NCBI RefSeq assembly: GCF_040939125.1
Contig: NZ_CP162495.1
Span: 62,001 to 126,000 of the forward strand
Reading direction: 5' to 3'
Length of the DNA: 64,000 nt
Source: Clostridium sp. BJN0013
GTDB lineage: Bacteria; Bacillota; Clostridia; Clostridiales; Clostridiaceae
Position numbers and translations under genes: made by a program. The notes under the pieces are model-generated. The model had not been told where the DNA came from. It was given only the letters and a program-made list of their open reading frames with translations, and did no database searches. Positions 6,795-15,121 of the stretch are shown here, in pieces (positions within the stretch are counted from its first letter, which is position 1; each line of letters starts with the position of its first letter).

Positions 6795-9692
6795 ATGGCT
6801 ATATTTAATAACATGGTTATAACAACAAAAGGAGAAGCTTTATATAACAAAGTTCAAGCAGGAATACCATTAAATTTCACAAAAATGAAAATAGGTTCAG
6901 GGCAATTGGCAGAAGGCGATAATCCCGAAACTTTTACAGGTTTAAAAAATTATAAATTTGATGTTTCTATAAGTTCTGTAACTCAAAACACACAACTTCA
7001 AGTAGCTGTAATTTCAGGAACAATAAATAATACTAATATTACAGAAGGACAATATATATGCGAGCTAGGTTTATTTGCAGAAGATCCAGACGAGGGCGAG
7101 ATTTTATATGGTTATGCAAACGCAGGCACACAAGGAGATTATATAGCCCCAAATAATAAAGGAGCTTTTGCTTGGAACTATCAAGTGAATGCGGCGGTAG
7201 GAAATGCTACAGAGGTTACAGCTATGGTATCAAGTACTACATTTGATTATGCTGTAGCAAGCTCAAGTGCAACCTTTGCAATAATAAGCGGAACAAATCA
7301 AAAAGAAATAAATGAAAGTATAGATACAACTTTGGGTTTAATACAAAACACAGTAAATTTTGAACCTGGAAGTCATATAGCTACACAAGATAATACTACA
7401 AGTTTTATTATAGATGTTCCATATAATCCGGGTACAGATCATGTGGAACTTTTTTATTTGGGTAATCAAAGAATGGAACCGAATGATAATTATACATTAA
7501 CTGGAACAAGAGTTGATTTAGTAGACTGGTCTTTAAAAAGTGGAGAAAAAATTACTTATAACGTATGGAAATTTGTAAATAATGTTCCAATAATGGCAGA
7601 TGGTTCAAACCTACAAGATAATAGCGTAGCTATAAGAAGCTTAACAGAAGATGTGCAAGAAAATGTAAATCAAGTGCCTATACTTATGTCGCAAATGGCA
7701 GATAAAGCGCAAGATAGTGACGATAATAGAACTACAACAGATAAGACTGTGACAGGTGCTATTAATGAGTTAAATAATAATAAAGTTGAAAAAACAGATC
7801 TGGATTCAACTAATGCAGCAGTTGAATCTAAAGCTCCTCAGACGCAAGTTGATTCATTACAAGTGCAATTGAATACTTTAGTATTAGCCGCTGGTTCAGA
7901 AAGTGAAAGCTATGCAGAGATTGTACAGGCAAGAAATAATGAGGATACAATGAATGACAGAATTACAAAGATTGAAACGGGCGAAAGAATAGAATTCACT
8001 GGTTCGGCTATAGAATATGGCTATAGAAAAAGGATTCCGCTAAAATGGATTAGTGGACAGACGGTAAGTGGCACAACTGGCGCAATTACAACTTCTGCTT
8101 CAAATGTTCGTTCAGAACCGATATATATACCATATACCGATTGTTTTGTACTCAGTTCTGAAAGTGTATTGCGTAGTATATATTTTCATAAGTACCCTAA
8201 TATAAATTGTAACGCCGCAGAATATCAAGGTAATAGTGGTTTTTATCTAACAAGTAATGGAGTGAGTGACTCAAGTATAACAGGAAAAACAGTACGGACA
8301 ATAACACCAGGATATTATATTATAACTGGTTCTATTGATTTAAATACAGCGGCAGTAAAATTGTATTCCGGAAAAAGCACGATTTTTGATGATATTAACG
8401 CTTTAATCTCAGGTATACAATCTCAGATTACAAATGGTATTAACGGAGAATTATTGGACTCAAGAAAAGATACATTAGGTAATACTTATACAAAAGTAGG
8501 GGATATAATAAGAACTAACTCAGCTAATACAATAGAACTTGATGCGGTTTTAAATATAGGTTATAAAGCTGAAATAAAACCTATATGGAAAGCAAAAGGT
8601 TTGCGTGAAGATACCGGAGCGGAAGTAACAGACGACGCAAATATATGCACCGACTTTTTATCATTTCCGTTCGTTGAACTTATGATGACTTACAATGTAA
8701 AAACAGTTGTAAAAATATTGAAATATACAACATCAAAGGTATTTGTTGGCATGGCAACAAACGCCTATGTGTATGGTGATGCTGGAACACCATTAAAAGT
8801 TACATTAGAAGCTGGGTATTTGTACCGTTTCAAGATGAACTCATCATACGATATTTCACAATTTCATATATATTGTGGCGTTTCTGATATAGAGAAAAGA
8901 ATAAAATTACTTGAAACCAATCCAACAAAATTTTCCGATTGGAAAGATAAAAAATGGATATCCTATGGTGATTCTCATGTACGTTCTGGTAATAACTTAG
9001 AGACAGGTACATGGCAACAACAAGTACATGATTATTTTGGATTCGCGGAACATTTAGGTTGCGGTGTTGGAGGTTCACCTGTCCAATGGACAGATACTAC
9101 TTTCGGGTGGAATGATATACAACACCCTGCGGGATGGTGCTCGTGGGAAAGGATAAAGGCGCAAATGACTATGGCTGCTCCTGATTTAATTTTTATTATG
9201 GGTGGGTCAAATAGTTTTTCGCTTAATGGTGTTGATGCTCCAGAAGGAGATTTTACATGGAGTACAGCAAATACTACTGATGAAGAATGGATTTCAGACG
9301 GAAATGCAGGGGATTTTGGTTTAACAACATTCAAAGGTGCTTTATCTTCTGTGATTATTAAAATTCAAAAATTATACCCCAATGCTGTAATTGTCTTAGG
9401 CACTATGCCTAACGCTAGAGGCTCAAATGTGGATGGTTCTTATCCAAATTTAACTGCTACAGTAGTAAATGCCTTAGGATTTACTGAGAGGGATTATGCA
9501 AACTGGATGAAAGAAACTGCTGAATACTGGGGCGTTGAATTTGTAGATTTTTACGGAAAATGCCAAGCTAATGTATTTAATAGGGCTAATTATTCAACCG
9601 ATTCAGTGCATTTTAACACTGACTTAGGTAAAAAAGCAATTGGCAGGGTTGCAATTGAAAGTCTATTATCTATAATGCCTTATCAAAGTTAA
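6795..9692 (+). CDS. Tail fibre protein with C-terminal SGNH/GDSL-type hydrolase domain
   Basis: 965 aa. Residues about 1-160 are a tail-collar fibre N-terminus (MAIFNNMVITTKGEALYNKV, then MKIGSG and LFAEDPDEGEILYGY) that attaches to the baseplate. The middle is a long fibre shaft with helical stretches. From about residue 715 there is an SGNH hydrolase: WISYGDSH (Ser727), IMGGSNSF (Asn806) and DSVHFN (Asp936, His939). Such domains de-esterify or deacetylate cell-surface glycans, so this is probably the receptor-binding and surface-modifying protein. A perfect hairpin follows the gene. Confidence 0.8.
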   Translation: MAIFNNMVITTKGEALYNKVQAGIPLNFTKMKIGSGQLAEGDNPETFTGLKNYKFDVSISSVTQNTQLQVAVISGTINNTNITEGQYICELGLFAEDPDEGEILYGYANAGTQGDYIAPNNKGAFAWNYQVNAAVGNATEVTAMVSSTTFDYAVASSSATFAIISGTNQKEINESIDTTLGLIQNTVNFEPGSHIATQDNTTSFIIDVPYNPGTDHVELFYLGNQRMEPNDNYTLTGTRVDLVDWSLKSGEKITYNVWKFVNNVPIMADGSNLQDNSVAIRSLTEDVQENVNQVPILMSQMADKAQDSDDNRTTTDKTVTGAINELNNNKVEKTDLDSTNAAVESKAPQTQVDSLQVQLNTLVLAAGSESESYAEIVQARNNEDTMNDRITKIETGERIEFTGSAIEYGYRKRIPLKWISGQTVSGTTGAITTSASNVRSEPIYIPYTDCFVLSSESVLRSIYFHKYPNINCNAAEYQGNSGFYLTSNGVSDSSITGKTVRTITPGYYIITGSIDLNTAAVKLYSGKSTIFDDINALISGIQSQITNGINGELLDSRKDTLGNTYTKVGDIIRTNSANTIELDAVLNIGYKAEIKPIWKAKGLREDTGAEVTDDANICTDFLSFPFVELMMTYNVKTVVKILKYTTSKVFVGMATNAYVYGDAGTPLKVTLEAGYLYRFKMNSSYDISQFHIYCGVSDIEKRIKLLETNPTKFSDWKDKKWISYGDSHVRSGNNLETGTWQQQVHDYFGFAEHLGCGVGGSPVQWTDTTFGWNDIQHPAGWCSWERIKAQMTMAAPDLIFIMGGSNSFSLNGVDAPEGDFTWSTANTTDEEWISDGNAGDFGLTTFKGALSSVIIKIQKLYPNAVIVLGTMPNARGSNVDGSYPNLTATVVNALGFTERDYANWMKETAEYWGVEFVDFYGKCQANVFNRANYSTDSVHFNTDLGKKAIGRVAIESLLSIMPYQS

Positions 9693-9788
9693 TCCATAAT
9701 ATGAATAGATTCGTATTAACGAATAACTCAATGAATTAAACACTCTAAAGAATAGAGATTATGGTATTGCTTTTAAAGATATAAAAAT

Positions 9789-9819
9789 TTCAAAGAAAAT
9801 TAATATAATTTTCTTTGAA
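9789..9819 (+). terminator. 14-bp perfect hairpin after the tail fibre gene
   Basis: TTCAAAGAAAATTA (9789-9802) pairs exactly with TAATTTTCTTTGAA (9806-9819) around a 3-nt loop. There is no U-run directly after it, so termination is likely but not certain. The remaining bases between 9693 and 9869 show no gene. Confidence 0.55.
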
Positions 9820-9869
9820 TACATATCCACTAATTGGTTAAAATACAAAAGTATTAGGGGGCGAAAACT

Positions 9870-10133
9870 TTGAATTTACAAATAATATTTCAGTGGCACA
9901 AACTATTACATCTTATATTACCAATAATTATTATTCCTATATTTCAGAAACGAGTAGGATTATTGAAAATTTGTATTATTGTATTTATAACTGGTTTACT
10001 TAAAGAGATACGTGATATTGTAATCATAATGGACCCTCTATTAGAATCAGTAATAGATATGATTTCAAATATGATTGGTATACTACTAGGAATTATTACG
10101 GTTAAAATAAAAATGAACTTAGTTAATATTTAG
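9870..10133 (+). CDS. Small membrane protein, YfiM/VanZ-like in outline
   Basis: 87 aa, TTG start with AGGGGGC about 9 nt upstream. It has an N-terminal hydrophobic segment (LILPIIIIPIF), a second at about 32-42, the motif GLLKEIRDIV at about 42-51 and a third segment NMIGILLGIITV. The KE..D followed by D..SN..GI..G pattern recalls small YfiM/DUF2279-like membrane proteins, but the match is weak. It sits between the tail fibre and a terminator in the prophage, so a lysogenic-conversion role is possible. Confidence 0.5.
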   Translation: MNLQIIFQWHKLLHLILPIIIIPIFQKRVGLLKICIIVFITGLLKEIRDIVIIMDPLLESVIDMISNMIGILLGIITVKIKMNLVNI

Positions 10134-10156
10134 TATGCAACAGAAAACTAATACAA

Positions 10157-10197
10157 CATAACACATTAAGAGTTTTGGAGAAATCCAAAGCTCTTTT
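10157..10197 (+). terminator. Terminator, copy 1 of a 41-bp duplicated repeat
   Basis: The hairpin AAGAGTTTTGGA-GAAA-TCCAAAGCTCTTTT lies inside a 41-bp block that recurs identically at 12101-12141. It ends the transcript containing the small membrane protein. Confidence 0.8.
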
Positions 10198-10266
10198 CCT
10201 AATTATAATATTAAAATAAATTCGGTAAGCCGAGAAAATATATATCTTTAGAAAGGACGTGTTATT

Positions 10267-11070
10267 ATGGGAAAGCCTTATCCTTCTGGCGAAATTGATC
10301 AACTTACTCTAGATATTTCTGCTTTGCAAACAGGAAAGTTAGATAATCTTTATGCGGTATCAACTAATTTAGGGAATGTATATTCGATTACTTTAGCAAA
10401 TGTAGAAAGCTTATCAGATATAGAAGGTATACCTATAAGAGTAAAATTCAATACTGAAAGTACAGGTAATGTTTCAATAAAAGTAAATAATTTTGATGCA
10501 GTTGATTTAATGGATTATTTTAATCAGCATGTGACCAACGTAAGGCAAGATTTAATCGCCAATATAGTTTATTGCATACCTTCGACCGGTAGCCCAAATT
10601 TTCAATTATTGGGTAAAGGAGGTGAGGGAAATGCAACAGCGGGAGATATTATAAAAGATAAAACTGCCACAACATCATTAGGATTTATAACAGGTACAGC
10701 TACCATACAAAGCTTAGGAGGCAAATATTATGCAAGTGGAACAGGGACAGTAGATGAAAATGGAATAGCTACAGTTGAAAATTTGAGTTTTCAACCATCT
10801 AAATCTATAATAACAATACCTGGAAGTGGAAGCACTTATTATGACTATATTATGTTAGATACTCCTATAGGCTCATGGTTTTCTTGTATATGGAATGATA
10901 CAGGAACGGTAAGTAATAACGCACCTGTTATGCGTTCAGGGGAGATAGTCACATATAATAGTTCTGGGTTTTCCTGCCAAATTACTGAGGCTGACACTCA
11001 AAGTGGTGGCAACATTCCGGCAACTCAATATGCTGGAGCTACTTTTAACTATATAGCAATAGGGCAATAA
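10267..11070 (+). CDS. Putative phage tail fibre or receptor-binding accessory protein
   Basis: 267 aa, ATG with GAAAGGACG upstream. It is a beta-rich, Ser/Thr/Gly/Asn-rich protein without a signal peptide. Residues about 25-110 resemble phage fibre segments that carry TGNVSIKVN-type strands, and the C-terminal half has GTATIQSLGGKYYASGTGTV followed by a globular end (ATFNYIAIGQ). This fits a minor tail fibre or tip adhesin. It is the first gene of a cassette lying between two identical 41-bp repeats. Exact family not recognised. Confidence 0.6.
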   Translation: MGKPYPSGEIDQLTLDISALQTGKLDNLYAVSTNLGNVYSITLANVESLSDIEGIPIRVKFNTESTGNVSIKVNNFDAVDLMDYFNQHVTNVRQDLIANIVYCIPSTGSPNFQLLGKGGEGNATAGDIIKDKTATTSLGFITGTATIQSLGGKYYASGTGTVDENGIATVENLSFQPSKSIITIPGSGSTYYDYIMLDTPIGSWFSCIWNDTGTVSNNAPVMRSGEIVTYNSSGFSCQITEADTQSGGNIPATQYAGATFNYIAIGQ

Positions 11071-11076
11071 TCATAA

Positions 11077-11115
11077 AGCAAAATAGAAGCTAGAGGTAGC
11101 TTTTTTATTTTGCTC
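11077..11115 (+). terminator. Strong intrinsic terminator
   Basis: AGCAAAATAGAAGCTA pairs with TAGCTTTTTTATTTTGCT around GAGG. It separates the fibre-like gene from the next gene. Confidence 0.75.
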
Positions 11116-11186
11116 TATAAATTATGTAAAGATATAAAAGGGATATTGTCTCTGATTGTTTAATTAACTATTTGGGGGCGATACAA

Positions 11187-11873
11187 ATGAATAAAGAAAT
11201 AAAGGATAAAATAAAAAATAATTTTGAAATAGCTTTGGATGGAGGGACAACTCTATTAGGGGAGTGTTTAAAAGATGTTCTTGTAGCACACATAGCTCCA
11301 GGAGTAGTTACAACATATCTGTCATATAAACAAAAACGTACAGAAAAAAATATTATGGCTATGCTAGATGAGCTTAAAAACAGATTAAATATAATTGAAG
11401 AACATTTGAGGGCTATGGAAGAAGATGAAATTAATCTTATTAAAAATAAAGTGTTTCCTATGATTTTTGATTTTGTCATTGATGAAGCTCAAGAAAGAAA
11501 AATTAAGTATATAGCAAATGGTATCGAAAACATAATTGCATATAAGATTACTGATGAAGATCTAATATTAACTTATTTCGATGTTTTAAGTGAATTAAGA
11601 ATGATTGACTTAAAAGAATTGTTGTATATTAATAATTACCTGATGGCGGGAAATGAAGTGTACAGTTCATCAAGTGAATTTACCGAATCTGATGCAGTAA
11701 AAAGACAAGTATATATTAAATTGCAAAAGTATAATTTAATAATAATTCAACCAATAATAGCAGATTTTGAAGGAAAAGAAATGACAATGGATAGACATAG
11801 GGCTAAAATAAGTGCTTTTGGTAGAAATTTTTTAAAATTTATTTTAGGCCAGGATAAAAATCATAATTTATAA
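11187..11873 (+). CDS. Unknown prophage cassette protein
   Basis: 228 aa from the ATG at 11187 (GGGGGCG about 8 nt upstream); an in-frame TTG at 11172 is less likely. The N-terminus has a short apolar stretch (GGTTLLGECLKDVLVAHIAPG) and then a long charged coiled coil (KNIMAMLDELKNRLNIIEEHLRAMEEDE). The C-terminal 100 residues resemble a winged-helix-like fold in composition (YIKLQKYNLIIIQP ... ISAFGRNFLKFI). It has its own terminator upstream and lies between duplicated repeats, the pattern of a moron gene expressed in the lysogen. Superinfection exclusion is a reasonable but unproven guess. Confidence 0.5.
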   Translation: MNKEIKDKIKNNFEIALDGGTTLLGECLKDVLVAHIAPGVVTTYLSYKQKRTEKNIMAMLDELKNRLNIIEEHLRAMEEDEINLIKNKVFPMIFDFVIDEAQERKIKYIANGIENIIAYKITDEDLILTYFDVLSELRMIDLKELLYINNYLMAGNEVYSSSSEFTESDAVKRQVYIKLQKYNLIIIQPIIADFEGKEMTMDRHRAKISAFGRNFLKFILGQDKNHNL

Positions 11874-11888
11874 TTTGGAGGTTTTATA

Positions 11889-12026
11889 ATGGATGAAACC
11901 ATGAATGATTTTATTAAATGTTGTCTAGAATTAGGGAAGGAATTGCTAGATAAAGATGTGTTAACTCCAAAAGAAGAAGAATTTATTACAAAATTAAATA
12001 ATATAATTGAAAATTATTTAAACTAA
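11889..12026 (+). CDS. Small acidic protein, 45 aa
   Basis: ATG preceded by TTGGAGG, starting 15 nt after the previous stop. It encodes MDETMNDFIKCCLELGKELL followed by a Glu/Asn-rich helix. No family recognised. Good RBS, tight spacing and a terminator just downstream support a real gene in the same unit as the 228-aa protein. Confidence 0.6.
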   Translation: MDETMNDFIKCCLELGKELLDKDVLTPKEEEFITKLNNIIENYLN

Positions 12027-12037
12027 GATCTAAATAT

Positions 12038-12071
12038 TAAGGGGTCTTGAAATAATCAAGGCTCTTTAATT
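12038..12071 (+). terminator. Intrinsic terminator
   Basis: AAGGGGTCTTGA pairs with TCAAGGCTCTTT around AATAA, then TAATTTT. It closes the two-gene cassette unit; a second terminator repeat follows 30 nt later. Confidence 0.65.
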
Positions 12072-12100
12072 TTGCTTAAAACAGGAGAAAATTTATATGT

Positions 12101-12141
12101 CATAACACATTAAGAGTTTTGGAGAAATCCAAAGCTCTTTT
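12101..12141 (+). terminator. Terminator, copy 2 of the 41-bp duplicated repeat
   Basis: Identical over 41 bp to 10157-10197, including flanking CATAACACATT. It ends in a run of six T and stands just before the holin gene. The two copies bracket the 10267-12026 cassette. Confidence 0.8.
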
Positions 12142-12176
12142 TTGGCGTTTAAGAATAACTGTAAGGGAGGTTTAAA

Positions 12177-12599
12177 GTGGAATACCTTATAAATTATTTC
12201 AAAGAATTTACAGGAAAATTACTAGCTATAGGGTTTACAAGTTCTACACTGGGGGCATTACTTACCTGGTGCTTTGGTGGGTGGGAAATGGGGATAAAAG
12301 TATTGGTGTCCTGCATGGTTTTAGACTATATTACAGGGCTTATGTGTGGATGTAAAGAAAAACATCTGAATAGCTCCAGGGGATTTAATGGCCTTAAAAA
12401 GAAATTTACAATACTGTTTGTTTTAATACTGGCGGTACTTTTAGACAGGCTCCTTGGGCAGTGCTGGACATTCCGTACTATGGTTATATATTTTTATGTG
12501 GCAATAGAGGGAATAAGTATATTAGAAAATTCGATTAAATTAGGTGTTCCAGTACCTAAAAAGTTGGAAAATGCACTGGAACAGTTGAAAAATAAATAG
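12177..12599 (+). CDS. Phage holin (holin 4-1 / BhlA-type lysis family)
   Basis: 140 aa, GTG start with GGGAGG upstream. Three hydrophobic segments at about 15-35, 40-58 and 80-96, with the family signature VLDYITGLMCG at about 49-59 followed by GLKKKF. It forms the pore that lets the endolysin reach the wall. The amidase gene follows after 16 nt, a standard lysis pair. Confidence 0.85.
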   Translation: MEYLINYFKEFTGKLLAIGFTSSTLGALLTWCFGGWEMGIKVLVSCMVLDYITGLMCGCKEKHLNSSRGFNGLKKKFTILFVLILAVLLDRLLGQCWTFRTMVIYFYVAIEGISILENSIKLGVPVPKKLENALEQLKNK

Positions 12600-12615
12600 G
12601 AAGGAAGTAATGTAA

Positions 12616-13386
12616 ATGGTAATCACTTATGATTTTGGGCATGGATGTGGTCAGGACAGAGGGGCTTCTGGATACCGTAATGAGGAACATGACTGTAGGG
12701 AATATGGAGCATTGGCCATAAAGAAATTACAGTCTCTAGGACATACTTGTTATGATTGTACACCAGCATCTAGTCCAGCCTTAAATTTAGGACAATCACT
12801 GGCCTATAGGGTGAACAAAGCTAACTCTATAGGTTCACAGTTACATTTATGTTTTCATGTCAACGCCTTTAAAACAGATGTGGCTACAGGCTGTGAGGTA
12901 GAATATGCCAGTGCCGCAGGACAGGCTTATGCAGAAAGGGTATCATCTGAAATTTCTACAGCTTTGGGATTAACCAATAGAGGTGCAAAATTACAAAGTA
13001 GCTTATACGTACTTAGATATACGAATATGGTTGCAATCTTGATTGAACCTTTCTTTTGCGACACCAAGACAGACTGCGACAAATACAACGCTGAAAAACT
13101 GGCAACAGCTATTGTAAAAGGAATCACTGGAATAGATACATCTACACAAACTACACAGACTACTGAACCAATAATACAAACAGTGCCAACCTATGATGAA
13201 ACTGTACCTACAGGGCCAAATATTTGGCAGATACCAGGGATGAACTTCTATGTAGAACAAAGAGCAGATGGTGATATGTCTATTCACCTAGATAGAGGAA
13301 ATTATTTAACACTAAGAAAAGGTGGAGCACCAGAGGTATATTGGAATAACAACCAGGGAGCTGGTGGATCTAAGAGATTATTTTAA
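12616..13386 (+). CDS. N-acetylmuramoyl-L-alanine amidase (endolysin, Amidase_3)
   Basis: 256 aa. The catalytic domain (about 1-175) has Zn ligands H9 (DFGHG), E23/E24 (RNEEHD) and H81 (LCFHVN), with catalytic E144 in LIEPFF. A Thr-rich linker (about 180-195) leads to a C-terminal wall-binding module of about 55 aa (WQIPGMNFYVEQ ... YLTLRKGG). No signal peptide, so export depends on the adjacent holin. It cleaves the amide bond between MurNAc and the stem peptide at the end of the lytic cycle. Confidence 0.88.
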   Translation: MVITYDFGHGCGQDRGASGYRNEEHDCREYGALAIKKLQSLGHTCYDCTPASSPALNLGQSLAYRVNKANSIGSQLHLCFHVNAFKTDVATGCEVEYASAAGQAYAERVSSEISTALGLTNRGAKLQSSLYVLRYTNMVAILIEPFFCDTKTDCDKYNAEKLATAIVKGITGIDTSTQTTQTTEPIIQTVPTYDETVPTGPNIWQIPGMNFYVEQRADGDMSIHLDRGNYLTLRKGGAPEVYWNNNQGAGGSKRLF

Positions 13387-13399
13387 CTAAGGTGATTAC

Positions 13400-14137
13400 A
13401 TGCAAGATTATATGACATTAATACATGGTGAATGTTTGAACGAAATGGATAAATTGATAGAGCAAAAAGTTAAAGTAAATTTAGTCTTAACAGACGAGCC
13501 TTATGGGACAACTGAATGTAAGTGGGATGAAGTAATTCCTTTTCATGAAATGTGGCCCAGGATAAATAATCTTAAAAGAGATATACACACACCTGTAATT
13601 TTATTTGGCAGAGAACCATTTACCAGCAAGCTTATTAATAGCAACATGAAAGAATATAAACATAAATGGATATGGAATAAAAAGCAGAGTGGGAGTCCTC
13701 AAAATGCAAAATATATGCCACTACAAATAGATGAGGATATCATTGTTTTTGCTAAAAGCAGGGTAAATTATTATCCTGTAATGAGAAAAGGCAAAATGCG
13801 AAAAAAGGGAGGATGTAAAAAGCCTATACAGACTATGGGAGAATTTAAAAGGTTAGATTTCTCAAGATATAGCGATCTATATTATCCTACAAATATAATT
13901 GAAATTTATAATCCACGAATTGGAAAAGTCCATCCTACTCAAAAACCAGTGGAATTGATGGAATATTTAATAAAAACATATACCAAAGAAGGAGATCTGA
14001 TATTGGATTTTGCTATGGGAAGTGGAAGTACAGGAGTTGCGTGTAAGAATTTAAATAGGCAATTTATAGGTATAGAGAAAGAAAAGAAATATTACGACAT
14101 TGCAGTTAAAAGAATAAAATTATTAGGAGGTATATAA
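13400..14137 (+). CDS. Phage-encoded DNA methyltransferase (N6-adenine or N4-cytosine, beta class)
   Basis: 245 aa. The motif IV position reads TDEPYG (residues about 31-36) rather than the usual DPPY, and is followed by TTECKWDEVIPF, a stretch typical of phage orphan methyltransferases. The AdoMet-binding motif comes late (LDFAMGSGSTGVA, about residue 201-213), preceded by HPTQKPVELM, so motif order is beta-class. There is no cognate nuclease next to it. It sits unusually inside the lysis block, between amidase and second holin, and probably protects phage DNA against host restriction. The modified base cannot be told from sequence. Confidence 0.8.
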   Translation: MQDYMTLIHGECLNEMDKLIEQKVKVNLVLTDEPYGTTECKWDEVIPFHEMWPRINNLKRDIHTPVILFGREPFTSKLINSNMKEYKHKWIWNKKQSGSPQNAKYMPLQIDEDIIVFAKSRVNYYPVMRKGKMRKKGGCKKPIQTMGEFKRLDFSRYSDLYYPTNIIEIYNPRIGKVHPTQKPVELMEYLIKTYTKEGDLILDFAMGSGSTGVACKNLNRQFIGIEKEKKYYDIAVKRIKLLGGI

Positions 14138-14138
14138 C

Positions 14139-14552
14139 ATGTTAGGAAAAGAATTAGCAAATATAATTACGAGTGGAATTTTAAGTATTTTAGGGGCGTT
14201 GGCTTCTTATGGTGTTACTGTAGGCATAGCTTATCTTAAAAAGAAAAAGGAATCCCTTGTTAAACAAATAGAAATAGACCAATACAACAAGGATTATAAA
14301 ATAGCACAAGACATATTCTATATAGCAGAGCAACAATTTAAATTCATCCCAGCAGCAGGGGAACAGAAGAGAAAAGAGTTCGACAAGCTTTTGGTAGAGA
14401 AAATTCCAGGAATATCTCAAGAAGAAATCGATCATTTTAGAGAGACTATTTGTGGAAAGATAAATTCAGAGGTCAAAGATAGTGGCATATTAGCACCTGC
14501 ATTTATAGAGGGAAAAGATCTTGCAGATGTAGTTACAACTACAACATCATAG
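14139..14552 (+). CDS. Phage holin, LLH family
   Basis: 137 aa. One N-terminal hydrophobic segment (about 9-32, ITSGILSILGALASYGVTVG) followed by a charged, helical cytoplasmic part (KKKKESLVKQ, IAQDIFYIAEQQFKF). This layout and the final SGILAP-type segment fit the LLH holin family. It starts 2 nt after the methyltransferase and ends before a strong terminator. With the holin at 12177 the phage has two holin-like proteins; one may be an antiholin or pinholin. Confidence 0.75.
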   Translation: MLGKELANIITSGILSILGALASYGVTVGIAYLKKKKESLVKQIEIDQYNKDYKIAQDIFYIAEQQFKFIPAAGEQKRKEFDKLLVEKIPGISQEEIDHFRETICGKINSEVKDSGILAPAFIEGKDLADVVTTTTS

Positions 14553-14563
14553 AAATAATTATT

Positions 14564-14591
14564 GCCCCGGTTTTCCGGGGCTTTATTTTTT
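14564..14591 (+). terminator. GC-rich terminator at the end of the lysis block
   Basis: GCCCCGG-TTT-TCCGGGGC followed by TTTATTTTTTT. It lies between two convergent transcripts, and its T-run overlaps the 3' end of the vsr gene on the other strand. Confidence 0.85.
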
Positions 14592-15011
14592 TGAAGATGA
14601 TTTATTTATAGTATCTTCAATTTTATTTATGCAATCCTGAAGGTTTTTTTTCACATCTTTATCCCAAAAGCGAAGGATCGTCCAACCTTTACTTGAAAGT
14701 TCTCTGTTTACATTTTCATCCCTTCGTATGTTCCTCTCAATTTTAGGTATCCAATAATCCCTGTTTGTACCAATTTTGTTTTTCTTCTCTTCCCAATTGT
14801 ATCCATGGAAAAATTCCGAATCTATAAATATTGCAATTTTTAGTTTCGGAAAAACTATGTCCGGTTTTCCAATAATTTTATCATAGTTTTTCCGATAATT
14901 CCTGTGACCGAGTTTCCATAATTCTTTCCGCATAATTATTTCTGATTTTGTGTCTTTACTTTTTATTGATTGCATTATTTTTCTGCGCTGTTGTTTGGTT
15001 ATTTTATCCAT
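14583..15011 (-). CDS. vsr: Very short patch repair endonuclease Vsr
   Basis: 142 aa. The N-terminus KQQRRKIMQSIKSKDTKSE and the core KPDIVFPKLKIAIFID with a catalytic Asp, then FFHGYNW and WTILRFWDKDV, match Vsr/XorII-type nicking enzymes. The zinc-binding Cys of the E. coli enzyme (HGCFWH) is replaced by SEFFHGY. It nicks next to T:G mismatches made by deamination of 5-methylcytosine. It is divergent from the adjacent C5-methyltransferase gene, which would create such mismatches in its own target. Confidence 0.88.
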   Translation of the reverse strand: MDKITKQQRRKIMQSIKSKDTKSEIIMRKELWKLGHRNYRKNYDKIIGKPDIVFPKLKIAIFIDSEFFHGYNWEEKKNKIGTNRDYWIPKIERNIRRDENVNRELSSKGWTILRFWDKDVKKNLQDCINKIEDTINKSSSKK

Positions 15012-15121
15012 ATTCTATTTCATCCGCCCTTCTCAAAACCATATATATATAATATAATACAATTAAATAGGAAATAATAAAAATCTATAATAATATATTT
15101 TGTATTGGAGGCTGGTATTTA

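Noticed and set aside
10267-12026. Diversity-generating retroelement near the tail fibre genes
   Set aside because: No reverse transcriptase and no template/variable repeat pair; the only duplication is the 41-bp terminator.
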